Counted from the stretch's first letter, positions 42,825 to 53,074 are shown. The stretch is 64,000 nt of DNA from Litoribrevibacter albus (GCF_030159995.1 NZ_BSNM01000013.1:62001-126000); one strand, 5' to 3'. Notes: generated by a model from the letters alone, not told the origin. Made by a program: numbers and translations.

Positions 42825-44224
42825 TGAAAAATCACACTTTGATTCCTCTAATGACGATAGATATTGCGCTACCTGTTCAGGCCTTTAGGTTTGAATACAC
42901 ACTGGTAGGCAGGAGTGATTTACCCTTCATTCGCGAGTTTATCCTGCGCCTGCTGAAAGTGGGTAATATGTCGGCTACCCAATTGGCGAAATTTCTTGGA
43001 CTCTCTGAAAAGGAAATCAGCATAGCCGTGTCACAATTAGTCAGCCTGAATGAAATCTCCGTGGACAACGAGGGTAATATTCAACTGACCGCTGAGGCGC
43101 ATAAATATTTTGATGGACTCTCTGATAATCGTCCGAAAATCACAAAATTATTTGAAGGAACCAGTACCTTCAAATTTGACCTATTGTCATTTGGTTTAAT
43201 TCGATCCGATGACAAGATTAGTCCTCCTCTAAATGCCATACGCCTTTCTCCAGAAACAGAGAAGCTCAGCAATAGTATCAACTATGCTAAATCGGCATTC
43301 CTAAGAAACTATATTGATATTTTTGAGGAAGAGTCGATCAGCTTCGATGGTGTTAACGATATTCGTAAAGTAGAGCTGTATAAATTATCGGATGTCAGAA
43401 AGAATAAAGATTATGCTGCCCGATTTGCGCTTACTTTTTCACTCGACACTGAACGTAATTCAATCGAACGACATTCAGACAGCCGTTTTTTCGAGGCTGA
43501 TGAAATCCAAAAGAATCTCAACGAGGTACTACTCAGCTCATTTAACTCCTCTAACATTCAGGATATTGTTTCTGCGTTAGATACGCTAGATGAAACACAA
43601 TTGCTAGATTGTTTTACACCGGATGGCATTGACCTTACAGCACTGGCTATATTGGCAGTCAAACAAAGCGCCTCATCATCTGTCCGATCCTACTTTCTAG
43701 GATCGCCAACAAATAGCGCTAATTGGAATCAACTAACGACTCTCATCAAGAAACATCTGAAGGGCGGTAAATCCACTGCCACATGTACCTGGTTAGCGCC
43801 GTCAGATCGCTTTTGGTTAATGAGCAATCAATCCTTTATCCGAACTTCTGAATTAATCAACGCCACTAAAGGGCTTGAGGCACAACTTTATGTGCCTGTT
43901 GCAGGTAGTAAGGATAAGCATCAGGAGTTGTTATGGAAGAAATCACTCGGCTCTATGAAGGACAAGTCCATAAAGGTTTCTGAAGGCTTTATGGGTGGAT
44001 CAGTAGAAGTAATTTTAGTGCCGGGAATTGTTTCCATGCTCTGCTTTTACCTACAAAAACCAGGTGAGTCAGTATCTATCCCTTTTGGGTTCGTCACGAC
44101 AGATGAATCAGATATAGATTGTATCCATCAAAAATTTGAGTCGTATCTACGAAGCTATGATTCGCATATGGAAAAAAGAGATTACGGACCTTTGGTAAGA
44201 CGGTTTAGCCAAGAAGACAATTGA
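42824..44224 (+). CDS. Winged-helix protein, partner of the NERD-kinase-helicase
   Basis: A 466-residue protein. Residues about 40-85 form a winged helix (M-S-A-T-Q-L-A-K-F-L-G-L-S-E-K-E-I, then an I-S-V-D-N-E-G-N-I-Q-L wing). The rest has no recognised domain, and no phospholipase-D H-x-K-x4-D motif is present although its position resembles that of the PLD partner in Mokosh type I. The start overlaps the stop of the preceding gene by one base (TAATG), which argues for a stoichiometric partner. The longer frame from 42701 runs inside the upstream gene and is not used. Confidence 0.75.
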   Translation: MKNHTLIPLMTIDIALPVQAFRFEYTLVGRSDLPFIREFILRLLKVGNMSATQLAKFLGLSEKEISIAVSQLVSLNEISVDNEGNIQLTAEAHKYFDGLSDNRPKITKLFEGTSTFKFDLLSFGLIRSDDKISPPLNAIRLSPETEKLSNSINYAKSAFLRNYIDIFEEESISFDGVNDIRKVELYKLSDVRKNKDYAARFALTFSLDTERNSIERHSDSRFFEADEIQKNLNEVLLSSFNSSNIQDIVSALDTLDETQLLDCFTPDGIDLTALAILAVKQSASSSVRSYFLGSPTNSANWNQLTTLIKKHLKGGKSTATCTWLAPSDRFWLMSNQSFIRTSELINATKGLEAQLYVPVAGSKDKHQELLWKKSLGSMKDKSIKVSEGFMGGSVEVILVPGIVSMLCFYLQKPGESVSIPFGFVTTDESDIDCIHQKFESYLRSYDSHMEKRDYGPLVRRFSQEDN

Positions 44225-44240
44225 TAACGAGGTTTGTACT

Positions 44241-45293
44241 TTGCCAATTTATGAATTGAGTGATACCGGTATTAAACGCCTACAGAAAACAACCTTTGCT
44301 GACCGGGGTATCCGTGAGCGGCAGGATATTCAGCGACTGTTGAGAGACCAGATCGAGATCATCTCCGACCAGACAATGGTGATTGCGGAAGAGTTCGGCG
44401 ATTGGGATGCAAGCCGGAGGCGGATTGATCTGCTTTGCATCGACAAAGAAGCCAACCTGGTTGTGATTGAGCTGAAGCGTACCGAAGATGGTGGGCATAT
44501 GGAGCTTCAGGCTATTCGCTATAGTGCCATGATCTCAACTATGACCTTTGATCAGGTTGTTGAGGCCCACAAGTCCTTCCTGACCAGTATTGGATCGGAA
44601 GAAGATGCTCAGCAAAGAATCCTTGAGTTCCTCGACTGGGAAGAGCCAGATGAGGACTCTTTTGCACAAGATGTCCGGATTGTTCTGGCGTCAGCCGAGT
44701 TTTCTAAAGAGCTTACCAGTGCGGTGCTATGGCTTAACGACAAGGGAATTGATATTCGTTGCGTCAAGATGGAGCCATTCTACGACGGGCAACGAATCCT
44801 GTTGGACATTCAGCAGGTTATCCCTTTACCTGAGACCGAACAATTTCAGGTCCAGGTGAGACAGAAGAAGCAGAAAGAGCAGCAGTCCAGAACGTCATCT
44901 CGCGATTTCTCAAAATTCACGCTCTCGATTGGAGGCCGCGATCACCACGGTCTGAATAAGCGTAATCTTATGTACCAACTGGTGAGTGAAGTCATCCAGG
45001 GTGGAGCCAAGCCAGAAGAGGTCGCGGATATCGTTAGCTGGCGAAAAGGGAATCTCTTCGTTTGCTTTGATGGCTCACTCGATGAAGAGCAATTCGCAGA
45101 ACAGCTAATGACGCTCGATACCGGGGGCAAGCTACCGAAGACCAGGCGTTATTTCTGCAAGCAGGAAGAACTATTTCATATTGACGGTAAGACCTATGCA
45201 ATGACCAATCAGTGGGGGGTAAGAACGTTGGAAGCGGTGGATCTGCTTAGTGCAAAGTACCCTGAAAAGAATATCAGTATCGAGCGGGAGTAA
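44241..45293 (+). CDS. NucS/DUF91-like PD-(D/E)XK nuclease
   Basis: A 350-residue protein. Residues about 45-85 carry R-R-I-D-L-L-C-I-D-K-E-A then V-V-I-E-L-K-R, the D-x(n)-E-x-K catalytic pattern of the NucS/DUF91 endonuclease-like fold, followed by a Q-x-x-R-Y helix. The C-terminal half (about 215-345) is a separate unrecognised domain. The start is TTG at 44241 with GAGG nine bases upstream, 16 bp after the previous stop. It ends 6 bp before the RecB-like nuclease-helicase, so it belongs to the same operon. Confidence 0.8.
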   Translation: MPIYELSDTGIKRLQKTTFADRGIRERQDIQRLLRDQIEIISDQTMVIAEEFGDWDASRRRIDLLCIDKEANLVVIELKRTEDGGHMELQAIRYSAMISTMTFDQVVEAHKSFLTSIGSEEDAQQRILEFLDWEEPDEDSFAQDVRIVLASAEFSKELTSAVLWLNDKGIDIRCVKMEPFYDGQRILLDIQQVIPLPETEQFQVQVRQKKQKEQQSRTSSRDFSKFTLSIGGRDHHGLNKRNLMYQLVSEVIQGGAKPEEVADIVSWRKGNLFVCFDGSLDEEQFAEQLMTLDTGGKLPKTRRYFCKQEELFHIDGKTYAMTNQWGVRTLEAVDLLSAKYPEKNISIERE

Positions 45294-45299
45294 TAGCGA

Positions 45300-48200
45300 A
45301 TGTATATCCAACACGGAACGTTAATGTATTCCCCATCCGATCTAACCCTCTTCATGGAGAGTCCATTTGCTTCATGGATGGAGCACTTAGCCATTGTTGC
45401 TCCCGATCAAATTCCAGAGCGAGATCCAGGCGATGGCATGATGGCCATGCTTCAGGAGAAAGGTGGAGAGCATGAAAAGGCCGTCCTGGATGAGTTCATG
45501 GCTCAAGGGCTCAATGTCGCAGACATCAGTTCTTCGCCTGATAAGGAAACCGCGACGGTTACGGCGATGGAGTCTGGCGCAGAGGTCATATTTCAAGCTT
45601 GCCTGAGTCGAGGAGGATTCAAAGGCTTCGCTGATTTTCTGGTTAAAGTTCCAGGGGAAAGCCGTCTTGGCGAATACCACTATGAGGTTTGGGATACCAA
45701 GTTATCGAAAACCCTCAAACCTTACTTCACAGTCCAGCTTTGCTGCTACGAAGATCTATTGGAAGGTATCCAAGGCAGGCGCTCACAGGACTTTGTGGTT
45801 GTACTCGGTGATGGGCAACGGGAACGTCTTCGCACAGACGACTATTTCTATTATTACCAGTCCATCCGAGACGCTTTTCTAAAGGCACATAGTGATTTTG
45901 ATGTTTCCCAACGTCCTGACCCGGCTGACTCAAAATCCTGGGGAAATTGGGAAACTTATGCCAAGCAACTGCTGAAGGAATCGGATCATCCATCGCAGGT
46001 TGCAACGATCACTCGCTCTCAGATCAAAAAGCTTAGTGCAGTCGGTATCAAGACAATGGCAGAGCTCGCCAATACAGAATTAGAGCGGGTTCCAGGTATC
46101 AGCGTGGCCGTATTTCAAAAGCTGAAAGCCCAAGCAAAGATTCAGAAGGCCAGTGAAGGACGGGAAACCCCGTTGTTTGAAGTGCTGGTGCCTGAGCAAG
46201 GCAGGAAACAGGGGTTCGCGCTTTTGCCACCCCATTCGGATCTTGATGTTTTTTTTGACATCGAGGGCTTCCCATTAGTCGATGGTGGACTGGAGTATCT
46301 TTGGGGTAACACTTATTTTGACGAATCCGGTGAGCGGCAATTCAAAGACTTCTGGGCGCACACGCCAGAAGAGGAGAGGCGATCTTTTAAGGAATTCATA
46401 GAGTGGGTGTACGCACGGTGGCAGGCAGACCCTCAAATGCACATCTACCACTATGCGAACTATGAGATCGCTGCGTGCCGCAAGCTTATGAGCCGATACG
46501 GCATTTGTGAATACGAAGTCGATCAACTTTTGCGTAATGAGGTATTCGTTGACCTCTATAAAATCGTCAAAAGCGGCCTATTGATCGGAGAACCGAAATA
46601 CTCCATCAAGAACGTCGAGCACTTATATAGAGGGAAGCGCCAGACCGAAGTGGGTACCGGAGGTGACTCCGTTGTTGTTTACGAAAACTGGCGGCAAAAC
46701 CCTGATGGTCTCACCTGGCAGACATCGAAGATCCTCAACGACATCCGAGACTACAACATTGACGACTGCAATAGCACTCAGGAGCTGGTGGCATGGCTTC
46801 GAGAACGGCAGGCAGAGCATGGTATTCCTTACCTTGGTAGCACGGAGGTTGTCGAACCGGATGTGCCAGAGGAAATCACTGAGCGAACCAGGCTACGGGA
46901 TAGTCTGTTAGAGAAAGCGGAGTCCACCAAGGACAGTGACTCCATCACTTCCTCAGTGACAGAGAATCTAGCCTGGTCATTGGAATTTCATCGGCGGGAA
47001 TCTAAGCCGGTTTTTTGGAGGCTGTTTGATCGCCTTGGCCTCACTGAAATTGACTTGATTGATGACCTGGATTGTCTGGCAGCATGTGAAAGGTCAGAGA
47101 CGGAGCCGTTTAAGCCTTCATCGAAAGCTCGAAACTTGGCTTACGAGTACAAGTTCAATCCGAACCAGGAATTCAAGCTGGCCAATACAACCTCTTTCTA
47201 CGTCCTCGGAGAGGAAAATGACAAGGGAGAGCGCTTGAAGGTGACACTCTTACCTGAATTTACCAATCTGGGGGAAGGCATTATCACCGTTCAGGCCAAG
47301 GCTGAGCCACCATCCATTATTACCCTGGTTCCTGATGAATATGTAAGACCTGATCCAATCCCGCAGTCCATAGAGGCTGTAGTCAAAGAGTATGAGACAG
47401 GCTCGCTGAGCCAGTGTGCGATTGTGGATTTCATGAAGCGTGATTTTCCACGAATCAAAGGCCTTCAACCTGGTCAGCCGATCGCGTCGAGCCATGACCC
47501 GAAAGAACGGTTGAGCCAAATCGTTCAGGCCATTGCCAACCTTGATAATTCCTATCTGCCAATACAAGGTCCACCAGGTGCCGGTAAGACTTACACAGGC
47601 AAGCATGTTATTGCCGAGCTTCTACGGCAAGGCAAAAGGGTGGGTATCAGCTCGAACTCCCACAAGGCAATCAACAATTTATTGGTGGGAACAGCCAGAT
47701 ACTGCATAGACGAGGGTATTGAGGCTTTCTTCGGTTGTACGAAAGATACTGATGATGAAATTCAGGCGTTGGGCATTTCGGTACTTCAGAACAAGGACAT
47801 TGCAAGCTATACCAGGCAGGCTTGCGTCATTGGCACCACGGCTTGGGGTTTCTCCAGGGATGATCTCCAGGGACAGTTCGATTACCTGTTCGTTGATGAA
47901 GCTGGACAAGTCTCAGTGGCCAACCTGATTGCTATGAGTCGTGCAACCAGCAACATTATCCTCATGGGTGATCAGATGCAGCTAGGGCAACCGTCGCAAG
48001 GAACCCATCCGGGGGAGAGCGGCCTGTCCACGCTGGACTATCTGCTTCACCACACCCCAACAATCTCTGAAGACCGAGGTGTGTTCCTGGAAACAACCTA
48101 TCGGATGCACTCAGCGGTTAACCGGTTCATTAGCGAGGCCATCTACGAAGGAAAACTGCATTCTCATCCAGATAATGACAAGCAGGTAATCAAGGTTCCT

Positions 48201-48734
48201 ATCGATTATACAGGTGCGATAAATAAGGAAGCCGGTGTCATTTTTATTCCGGTTGAACACGAAGGGAATACGCAAGCCAGTGATGAGGAAGTAGAAGCCA
48301 TTAAGCACGCGGTCCAGGATATATTGGGTCGGGTATTTTGCGATAAGGGCGGTAAAACGCGCCCGATCGGATGGGATGACATGTTGTTCGTAGCGCCCTA
48401 CAACTTTCAGGTTAATAAAATACGTGATGCATTAGGGCCAAATGCCAAAGTGGGCAGCGTGGATAAGTTTCAGGGGCAAGAAGCGCCGGTAGTATTTTTC
48501 AGTATGTGCGCCAGCGACGCCAATGATTCCCCACGCGGCATGGATTTTCTCTTTGACAAGAATCGCATTAACGTCGCCATCTCCAGGGCGCAATCTCTGG
48601 CCATTATTGTTGGCAACAGTAGATTGGCGGAAAGTACAGCTAATAGTACAGACCAACAGAACAAAATAAACACGTTTTGCCAACTTGTAAGTTATGGTGG
48701 CAATAATTACAAGAAGGAAAACACTTATGGCTGA
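45300..48734 (+). CDS. RecB-like nuclease, RNase H-like and SF1 helicase fusion
   Basis: A 1144-residue protein of the TM0106/COG2251 plus COG1112 type. Residues about 125-150 hold the Cas4/RecB-like nuclease core (V-W-D-T-K-L-S-K, then Q-L-C-C-Y). A helix-hairpin-helix region lies around 240-280. An RNase H-like exonuclease-type domain begins at V-F-F-D-I-E-G (about 316). The C-terminal SF1 helicase has Walker A G-P-P-G-A-G-K-T (about 757), F-V-D-E-A-G-Q (about 862), and N-V-A-I-S-R-A-Q (about 1090). It likely unwinds and trims nucleic acids. It overlaps the next gene by 8 bp. Confidence 0.88.
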   Translation: MYIQHGTLMYSPSDLTLFMESPFASWMEHLAIVAPDQIPERDPGDGMMAMLQEKGGEHEKAVLDEFMAQGLNVADISSSPDKETATVTAMESGAEVIFQACLSRGGFKGFADFLVKVPGESRLGEYHYEVWDTKLSKTLKPYFTVQLCCYEDLLEGIQGRRSQDFVVVLGDGQRERLRTDDYFYYYQSIRDAFLKAHSDFDVSQRPDPADSKSWGNWETYAKQLLKESDHPSQVATITRSQIKKLSAVGIKTMAELANTELERVPGISVAVFQKLKAQAKIQKASEGRETPLFEVLVPEQGRKQGFALLPPHSDLDVFFDIEGFPLVDGGLEYLWGNTYFDESGERQFKDFWAHTPEEERRSFKEFIEWVYARWQADPQMHIYHYANYEIAACRKLMSRYGICEYEVDQLLRNEVFVDLYKIVKSGLLIGEPKYSIKNVEHLYRGKRQTEVGTGGDSVVVYENWRQNPDGLTWQTSKILNDIRDYNIDDCNSTQELVAWLRERQAEHGIPYLGSTEVVEPDVPEEITERTRLRDSLLEKAESTKDSDSITSSVTENLAWSLEFHRRESKPVFWRLFDRLGLTEIDLIDDLDCLAACERSETEPFKPSSKARNLAYEYKFNPNQEFKLANTTSFYVLGEENDKGERLKVTLLPEFTNLGEGIITVQAKAEPPSIITLVPDEYVRPDPIPQSIEAVVKEYETGSLSQCAIVDFMKRDFPRIKGLQPGQPIASSHDPKERLSQIVQAIANLDNSYLPIQGPPGAGKTYTGKHVIAELLRQGKRVGISSNSHKAINNLLVGTARYCIDEGIEAFFGCTKDTDDEIQALGISVLQNKDIASYTRQACVIGTTAWGFSRDDLQGQFDYLFVDEAGQVSVANLIAMSRATSNIILMGDQMQLGQPSQGTHPGESGLSTLDYLLHHTPTISEDRGVFLETTYRMHSAVNRFISEAIYEGKLHSHPDNDKQVIKVPIDYTGAINKEAGVIFIPVEHEGNTQASDEEVEAIKHAVQDILGRVFCDKGGKTRPIGWDDMLFVAPYNFQVNKIRDALGPNAKVGSVDKFQGQEAPVVFFSMCASDANDSPRGMDFLFDKNRINVAISRAQSLAIIVGNSRLAESTANSTDQQNKINTFCQLVSYGGNNYKKENTYG

Positions 48735-51363
48735 TTGGAACATTGAACCATTTCAAAATGGAAGTTCATGGATGAGAGCGGATTTCCATTTGCATACTAA
48801 GGCGGATAAAGAATTTAAATATACGGGCGAGGAAAACAGCTTCGTTAATGATTATGTCGATGCTTTAAAGAAAGCTGATATTCGAATAGGTGCTATTACC
48901 AATCATAATAAATTTGATGTCGGTGAATATAACGCACTTCGTAAGAAAGCCAAGAAAAACGGCATTTTATTGCTTCCAGGTGTTGAGTTATCTGTTAATG
49001 ACGGTGCAAATGGCGTTCATACTCTCATTATATTTTCGCAAGAGTGGATTGAAGGCGGGAAAGATCTAATTAATCAATTCCTCGGGAATGCCTTTAAAGG
49101 AAAAACCCCTGCCGAATATGAGCAGGAAAATGGTAGGTCTTCGCTTGGTCTTCGGGCAACGTTAGAAGAATTGGATACTTATCATAAGGATTTCTTTATT
49201 GTTTTTGCTCACGTTGAGTCCGCCAGCGGTTTATGGAATGAGCTAGATGGTGGTCGCTTACAAGAACTTGCGAATGACCCTCTGATAAAGAAATATTGCC
49301 TTGGATTTCAGAAGGTGCGTACTCACGATAAGCCCGACACCAAATGCAGAATAAAGGTTAAAGGCTGGTGGGGAGAAAGCTATCCTGCTGAACTCGAAGG
49401 AAGTGATCCGAAGGCAATCAATGAGATTGGAAGAGGTCAATGTGCGTATTTGAAAATTGGAGAGCTTTCATATGAGTCTGTAAAATATTCATTGAGTGAC
49501 TTTCAATTCAGAGTAAGAAAAGAGCCAAGTAAAGTATCGCATTCACACATAGAAGCAATTCGCTATGAGGGAGGCTTACTTGACAACTCAAGAGTACCTT
49601 TTTCACCCCATCTTAATTGTTTGATAGGTATTCGCGGAAGTGGTAAGTCATCATTGCTCGAATCAATCCGGTATGCTTTAGATATTCCCTTCGGCCAGGT
49701 TGCACAGGATAGATCTTATAAGGACGACCTGATACCTCACTTGTTGCAGAGTGGTGGCAAGATAGTCGTAGAAGCTCGCGATAAACACGGGACTCTATAT
49801 GAAATAAAGCGAATCCATCGCCATGCTCCCGAGGTGTATGTTGATGGAATTCTCCAGCCAGGCTTAGCTATACGCCAAACAGTGGTATGGAAGCCACTTT
49901 ATTTCGGACAAAAAGACCTAGCTGCTGCTGGCAAAGGATTTGGTCAGGATTTGGTTGAAAAACTGGTTGGCGATTCTTTGAAGCCAATCCGCCAGAAAAT
50001 ACAAGAACGAGTAGACCAACTAGAATCTGCAATTACAGCTCTCATGGCTCTAAACACTGATGTTGAGCAGAAAGATGCAGATGAAGATGATCTGAAAGAC
50101 GTTCAATTCAGATTAGATCAGTTTAAAAAGTATGGAGTTCAAGAAAAGCTTGATAAGCAAGTGGAGTTTGGAAAGGATCTGGCCTACTTTGATCAAGTAA
50201 TAAAAATTGGAAGTGAATGGGCTGACTCCATAAATAATGGAATAGTTGAGGCTGAGGAGTCCGTATCTCACATACCGGAATATACGTCTCAACACAATTC
50301 AGATCTATTAATCCGGTTTAATGCTACGTTCGACACATTGAAAAAAATAATAGAGGAGGCCAAATTGGTCCTTCTCAATATAACTTCAAAAACGGAAGCA
50401 CTTGAATCTATTAAAACTGAGCTGGAATCTAAGAAAGACACTCTTAAAGAGGCGTTTGCTGAAACAGAAAGAGAGATTGTCAAAGCTCTGGCAGAAAAGG
50501 GCGTCACATCAATCCAACCGGATGAATATGTGACACTATCTAATAAGAAAACACAGCTTGAGGCGTCGATAAAGGATCTAAAGAGAAAAACTGATAAATA
50601 CAAAGAAAAACAGAATGCAGTAATGATTGCCATTTCGTCACTGAATGAAGCATGGCATGAGGAATATGTGCTAATCACTAAGGCCCTTGAACAGATTAAT
50701 ACTGCCCAATCAGCATTAAAAGTTGAACCTCAATATAAAGGGGATGCTGAAAAATTTGCTAGTAAAATGGATGAAGTATTTAAGGGGCAGAATATTAGGA
50801 AGGAGTATTACAAGAATATTGCTGACAAATATGCTGACTTTGGCGAAATATACAAAGACCTTGAGGCGGCAGCAGAGCAAACGAAGAGCAAAGCAGACGT
50901 TTTTATTAGGCTGTTTAATGAGAGTCTTTTTGAGCTTCTTAGCTTTCAGGTTCCCAATAGCTACAAGGTTACGTATCACGGGAAAGATTTGAAGCAACAT
51001 TCATTAGGGCAAAGGGCATCCGCAATGATGCTATTCATCCTGAGCCAAAAAGATTGCGACCTGCTCATGATTGATCAGCCAGAGGACGATCTCGATGGCC
51101 AAAGTATTTATGAGGAGGTTGTAAAACTTATTCGAGAGCTCAAGCCTAACCAGCAATTCATTTTTGCAACACATAACGCAAATTTCCCAGTTCTAGGTGA
51201 TGCGGAGCTTGTTGTTAGTTGCCAGTATAATGAAGACAAAATAACGGTCGAAGGTGCAAGTATTGATGACAAGGAAAGCCAGAAGAAAATTGTTAATATC
51301 ATGGAGGGAGGACGGGAAGCGTTTGAACGCAGGAAGATAATTTATCAGCAGTGGGAACATTAA
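48727..51363 (+). CDS. PHP-SMC ATPase, TrlF/Ppl type
   Basis: An 878-residue protein. The N-terminal PHP phosphoesterase domain shows D-F-H-L-H-T (about 19-24), T-N-H-N (about 57-60), P-G-V-E-L-S (about 86-91) and F-A-H-V (about 159). An SMC/ABC-type ATPase follows: Walker A G-I-R-G-S-G-K-S-S (about 300), a long coiled coil (about 420-740), signature L-G-Q-R-A-S (about 760) and Walker B L-M-I-D-Q-P-E-D-D (about 780). This matches TrlF family ATPases and, from recall, the antiphage protein Ppl. ATG 48727 overlaps the previous gene. Its TAA lies in the TTAA target of the IS1380 element, so the reading frame is unharmed. Confidence 0.88.
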   Translation: MADWNIEPFQNGSSWMRADFHLHTKADKEFKYTGEENSFVNDYVDALKKADIRIGAITNHNKFDVGEYNALRKKAKKNGILLLPGVELSVNDGANGVHTLIIFSQEWIEGGKDLINQFLGNAFKGKTPAEYEQENGRSSLGLRATLEELDTYHKDFFIVFAHVESASGLWNELDGGRLQELANDPLIKKYCLGFQKVRTHDKPDTKCRIKVKGWWGESYPAELEGSDPKAINEIGRGQCAYLKIGELSYESVKYSLSDFQFRVRKEPSKVSHSHIEAIRYEGGLLDNSRVPFSPHLNCLIGIRGSGKSSLLESIRYALDIPFGQVAQDRSYKDDLIPHLLQSGGKIVVEARDKHGTLYEIKRIHRHAPEVYVDGILQPGLAIRQTVVWKPLYFGQKDLAAAGKGFGQDLVEKLVGDSLKPIRQKIQERVDQLESAITALMALNTDVEQKDADEDDLKDVQFRLDQFKKYGVQEKLDKQVEFGKDLAYFDQVIKIGSEWADSINNGIVEAEESVSHIPEYTSQHNSDLLIRFNATFDTLKKIIEEAKLVLLNITSKTEALESIKTELESKKDTLKEAFAETEREIVKALAEKGVTSIQPDEYVTLSNKKTQLEASIKDLKRKTDKYKEKQNAVMIAISSLNEAWHEEYVLITKALEQINTAQSALKVEPQYKGDAEKFASKMDEVFKGQNIRKEYYKNIADKYADFGEIYKDLEAAAEQTKSKADVFIRLFNESLFELLSFQVPNSYKVTYHGKDLKQHSLGQRASAMMLFILSQKDCDLLMIDQPEDDLDGQSIYEEVVKLIRELKPNQQFIFATHNANFPVLGDAELVVSCQYNEDKITVEGASIDDKESQKKIVNIMEGGREAFERRKIIYQQWEH

Positions 51364-52940
51364 CCCGGAAATTTCACCAAATCTGATACGGCAAGGCCGT
51401 TAATCCCTTAAAATCAAGTCGCCAAACAATAATTCAAGAGCGACCTTGCCGTGACAAAACGTTACCACAATCCAATGCAGTTTTCCTCCGTAAAGCGCCG
51501 CCGTGTTGAGGCCAATTTTGAAGGTGGTGAAATCACCTCGGACGGAGGTGTTTTGCTGTTGCGTGAGACCGATCAGAAGCTGGGTCTGATTCAGGCAGTC
51601 AACCGCGTCATCCAGGACACGCGGGAGCGCGGGCGTTGTCAGCATTCACAAGTCGAGCTTTTGCGGCAGCGTATTTACGGTCTGGCCTTGGGCTATGAAG
51701 ACCTCAATGATCACCAGGCCCTACGCCACGATGGTGCCATCCAAACGGCGGTGGGCGTTCTCAATCCGTTGGCCAGCCCGTCCACCTTGCATCGCCTGGA
51801 ACAGCGTCACGACAAGCAGTCAGCGGTTGCCCTGCATGAGGTGCTGCTACAACAATTCATCGCCAGTTTTAGCAAAGCACCGCGCGAGCTGATTCTGGAT
51901 TTTGATGCCACACACAATATCGTCCACGGTGAACAGGAAGGCCGCTATTTCAATGGCTTTTACGACGAATACTGCTTCCTTCCCCTCTATGTTTTTTGTG
52001 GTCAACATCTGCTGGTCAGCTATTTGCGTCCTGCCAGTCGCGGTGCGGCCCATCACGCTCCGGCGGTATTGAAATTGTTGGTCACCGCGTTACGCAAGGT
52101 CTGGCCGAAGGTGCGCATCATTCTTCGTGCCGACGGTGGTTTCTGTGTGCCACGCTTGTTGAACTGGTGTGATTCTGCGGGTATCGAATATGTGATTGGC
52201 ATGGCCAGCAACAGTAAATTGACGGCAAAAGCCGGCATCTGGCGCCTGCTATCGCTCACCGGCTACAAGGCCAGTGGTAAACCGCAACAGCACTATGGTG
52301 AGTTCCCATACAAAGCGCGAACTTGGCGCCAGCAACGCCGCATGATCGTCAAGGCCGAGCACAACCCTCTGGGCAACAATACGCGCTATGTGGTGACCAG
52401 CCTCACCGACTCCCCGAAACGCATCTACGACGAAATCTATTGCGCGCGCGGCAACATGGAGAACTGCATCAAGGAACAGAAATCGCTGTTCTCTGAGCGT
52501 ACCTCCTGCCACCATTGGTGGCCCAACCAGCTCCGGCTGCTGTTGTCCGGATTTGCCTATGTGCTGATGCATGGCTTGCGCAGGCTTGCACTGCAAAATA
52601 CCGTGCTGGAAAAATGCCAGATGGACACGCTGCGGTTGAAGCTATTGAAAATCGGTGGTGTGGTAATTCGCAACACGCGACGCATCCGCATTCTGTTGTC
52701 GAGCAATTTTACTTATCAAGCCGTATTTGAGAAAGCGGTGCTTTCACTACGCTCAGGTTGACGTTCAAGAGTGCTGCCCCGGCACGCTGACAAACAATGG
52801 GGTTGGGGGTAGTGCGCCTGAAGCAGCGTGAATGGTGGCAATAATGGAGTCAACATGATTGCTATTGCCATTGCACGGGTGCTTTCAGCGCACTTCCGGT
52901 TTCAGAGATTCAATTTCTAATGGTTGGTGAAATTTCCGGG
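51364..52940 (+). mobile_element. IS1380-family insertion sequence, complete
   Basis: A 1577-bp element with perfect inverted repeats beginning CCCGGAAATTTCACCAA (51364 inward and 52940 inward) and a TTAA target duplication (51360-51363 and 52941-52944), both usual for IS1380. It contains one intact transposase gene. The insertion is exactly at the stop codon of the PHP-SMC gene. Confidence 0.93.
51451..52761 (+). CDS. IS1380-family transposase
   Basis: A 436-residue DDE transposase of the IS1380 type. Typical features are the N-terminal F-E-G-G-E-I-T-S-D-G-G-V-L-L-L-R (about 25-40), the D-F-D-A-T-H block (first Asp, about 149), R-A-D-G-G-F-C (second Asp, about 228) and the late Y-C-A-R-G-N-M-E-N (Glu, about 333). 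The start is GTG at 51451. The frame is intact, so the element may be active. Confidence 0.92.
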   Translation: MTKRYHNPMQFSSVKRRRVEANFEGGEITSDGGVLLLRETDQKLGLIQAVNRVIQDTRERGRCQHSQVELLRQRIYGLALGYEDLNDHQALRHDGAIQTAVGVLNPLASPSTLHRLEQRHDKQSAVALHEVLLQQFIASFSKAPRELILDFDATHNIVHGEQEGRYFNGFYDEYCFLPLYVFCGQHLLVSYLRPASRGAAHHAPAVLKLLVTALRKVWPKVRIILRADGGFCVPRLLNWCDSAGIEYVIGMASNSKLTAKAGIWRLLSLTGYKASGKPQQHYGEFPYKARTWRQQRRMIVKAEHNPLGNNTRYVVTSLTDSPKRIYDEIYCARGNMENCIKEQKSLFSERTSCHHWWPNQLRLLLSGFAYVLMHGLRRLALQNTVLEKCQMDTLRLKLLKIGGVVIRNTRRIRILLSSNFTYQAVFEKAVLSLRSG

Positions 52941-52944
52941 TTAA

Positions 52945-53074
52945 TGTATGTATGGCCAGCATGACATTTGAAAACGAGGGTCGGCAACGGTTCATTCATT
53001 AAACAGCCAGATGCTTGAAATGCCTTGCTCGGTCTACAATCACGGCCTAGCCATAGCTAAATAGACAGCCCAGT
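52945..53074. other. Short intergenic stretch
   Basis: After the TTAA copy there is sequence of the older background with no gene, hairpin or repeat that I can support, up to the stop of the convergent small exported protein. Confidence 0.4.
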
